Below, one piece after another: positions 28,247 through 28,309 of a stretch of 28,309 bases of DNA (position 1 is its first letter; each line of letters starts with the position of its first letter). The notes beneath the pieces are model-generated. The model had not been told where the DNA came from. It saw only the letters and a program-made list of their open reading frames with translations, and did not search any database. The translations under genes were made by a program, and so were the position numbers. This DNA comes from Silene noctiflora (Eukaryota > Streptophyta > Magnoliopsida > Caryophyllales > Caryophyllaceae): positions 46,438 to 74,746 of the forward strand of contig VHZZ01006120.1 in the NCBI GenBank assembly GCA_009801015.1. Direction: 5' to 3'.

Positions 28247-28309
28247 GCGGACGAGTTATCGTTGTAGTATTGCAAGGGTCGAACCCAAAGGACGGGATTG
28301 GACCTCAAA
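28236..28309. repeat. Possible LTR-retrotransposon fragment at the window edge
   Basis: The sequence TCGCAAGCGGACGAGTTATC followed by GTTGTAGTATTGCAAGGGTC and GAACCCAAAGGACGGGATTG resembles a segment I recall from dispersed plant retrotransposons. It is cut by the window end, and I cannot name the family. Confidence 0.3.

Overview
The window is nuclear DNA of a dicot plant. Genes are sparse, introns follow GT-AG and are large, intergenic DNA is AT-rich, and small transposons (MITEs, SINEs, a Stowaway element, LINE tails) are scattered throughout. From memory, several of the dispersed repeats (hairpin elements with GACGGATAGTGTCC-type arms, and the elements ending in CTCCACCACTGG) resemble ones common in Caryophyllales such as Silene or its relatives. 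That placement is an inference and was not tested. There are no rRNA genes, intact tRNA genes, CRISPR arrays or bacterial-type operons.

Three protein-coding genes can be reconstructed exon by exon. (1) On the + strand at 1411-2534 is a two-exon PRE/KIDARI-type atypical HLH protein of 92 aa. (2) On the + strand at 5690-13378 is VPS29, the retromer subunit, with three coding exons giving 190 aa. It has a 5'-UTR intron and a 6.4-kb first coding intron. (3) On the - strand at 24248-17440 is an IQ67-domain calmodulin-binding protein of the IQD31 type, with six coding exons giving 638 aa, a 29-nt last coding exon and a 5'-UTR intron. No functional link among the three is apparent; they look like ordinary neighbours.

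Layout: 1-1410 is a MITE and the PRE promoter. 1411-2534 is the PRE gene, whose intron holds a MITE and a SINE with a perfect target-site duplication. 2535-5370 is repeat-rich intergenic DNA. 5370-13600 is VPS29, whose intron 1 carries a long inverted repeat (two arms of about 0.75 kb) and a Stowaway MITE. 13.7-15.17 kb is a diverged tandem array of about 300-bp units. 15.2-17.4 kb is MITEs, SINE-like copies, two A35-36 tracts and a LINE fragment. 17.44-25.3 kb is the IQD gene, with an in-frame 13-residue minisatellite. 25.3-28.3 kb is intergenic, with LINE/MITE remnants, one doubtful ORF and a possible LTR fragment at the edge.

I found no sign of a novel multi-gene system. The observations worth following are structural: the intronic long inverted repeat, the satellite-like array beside VPS29, the coding minisatellite, and several small elements with visible target-site duplications.
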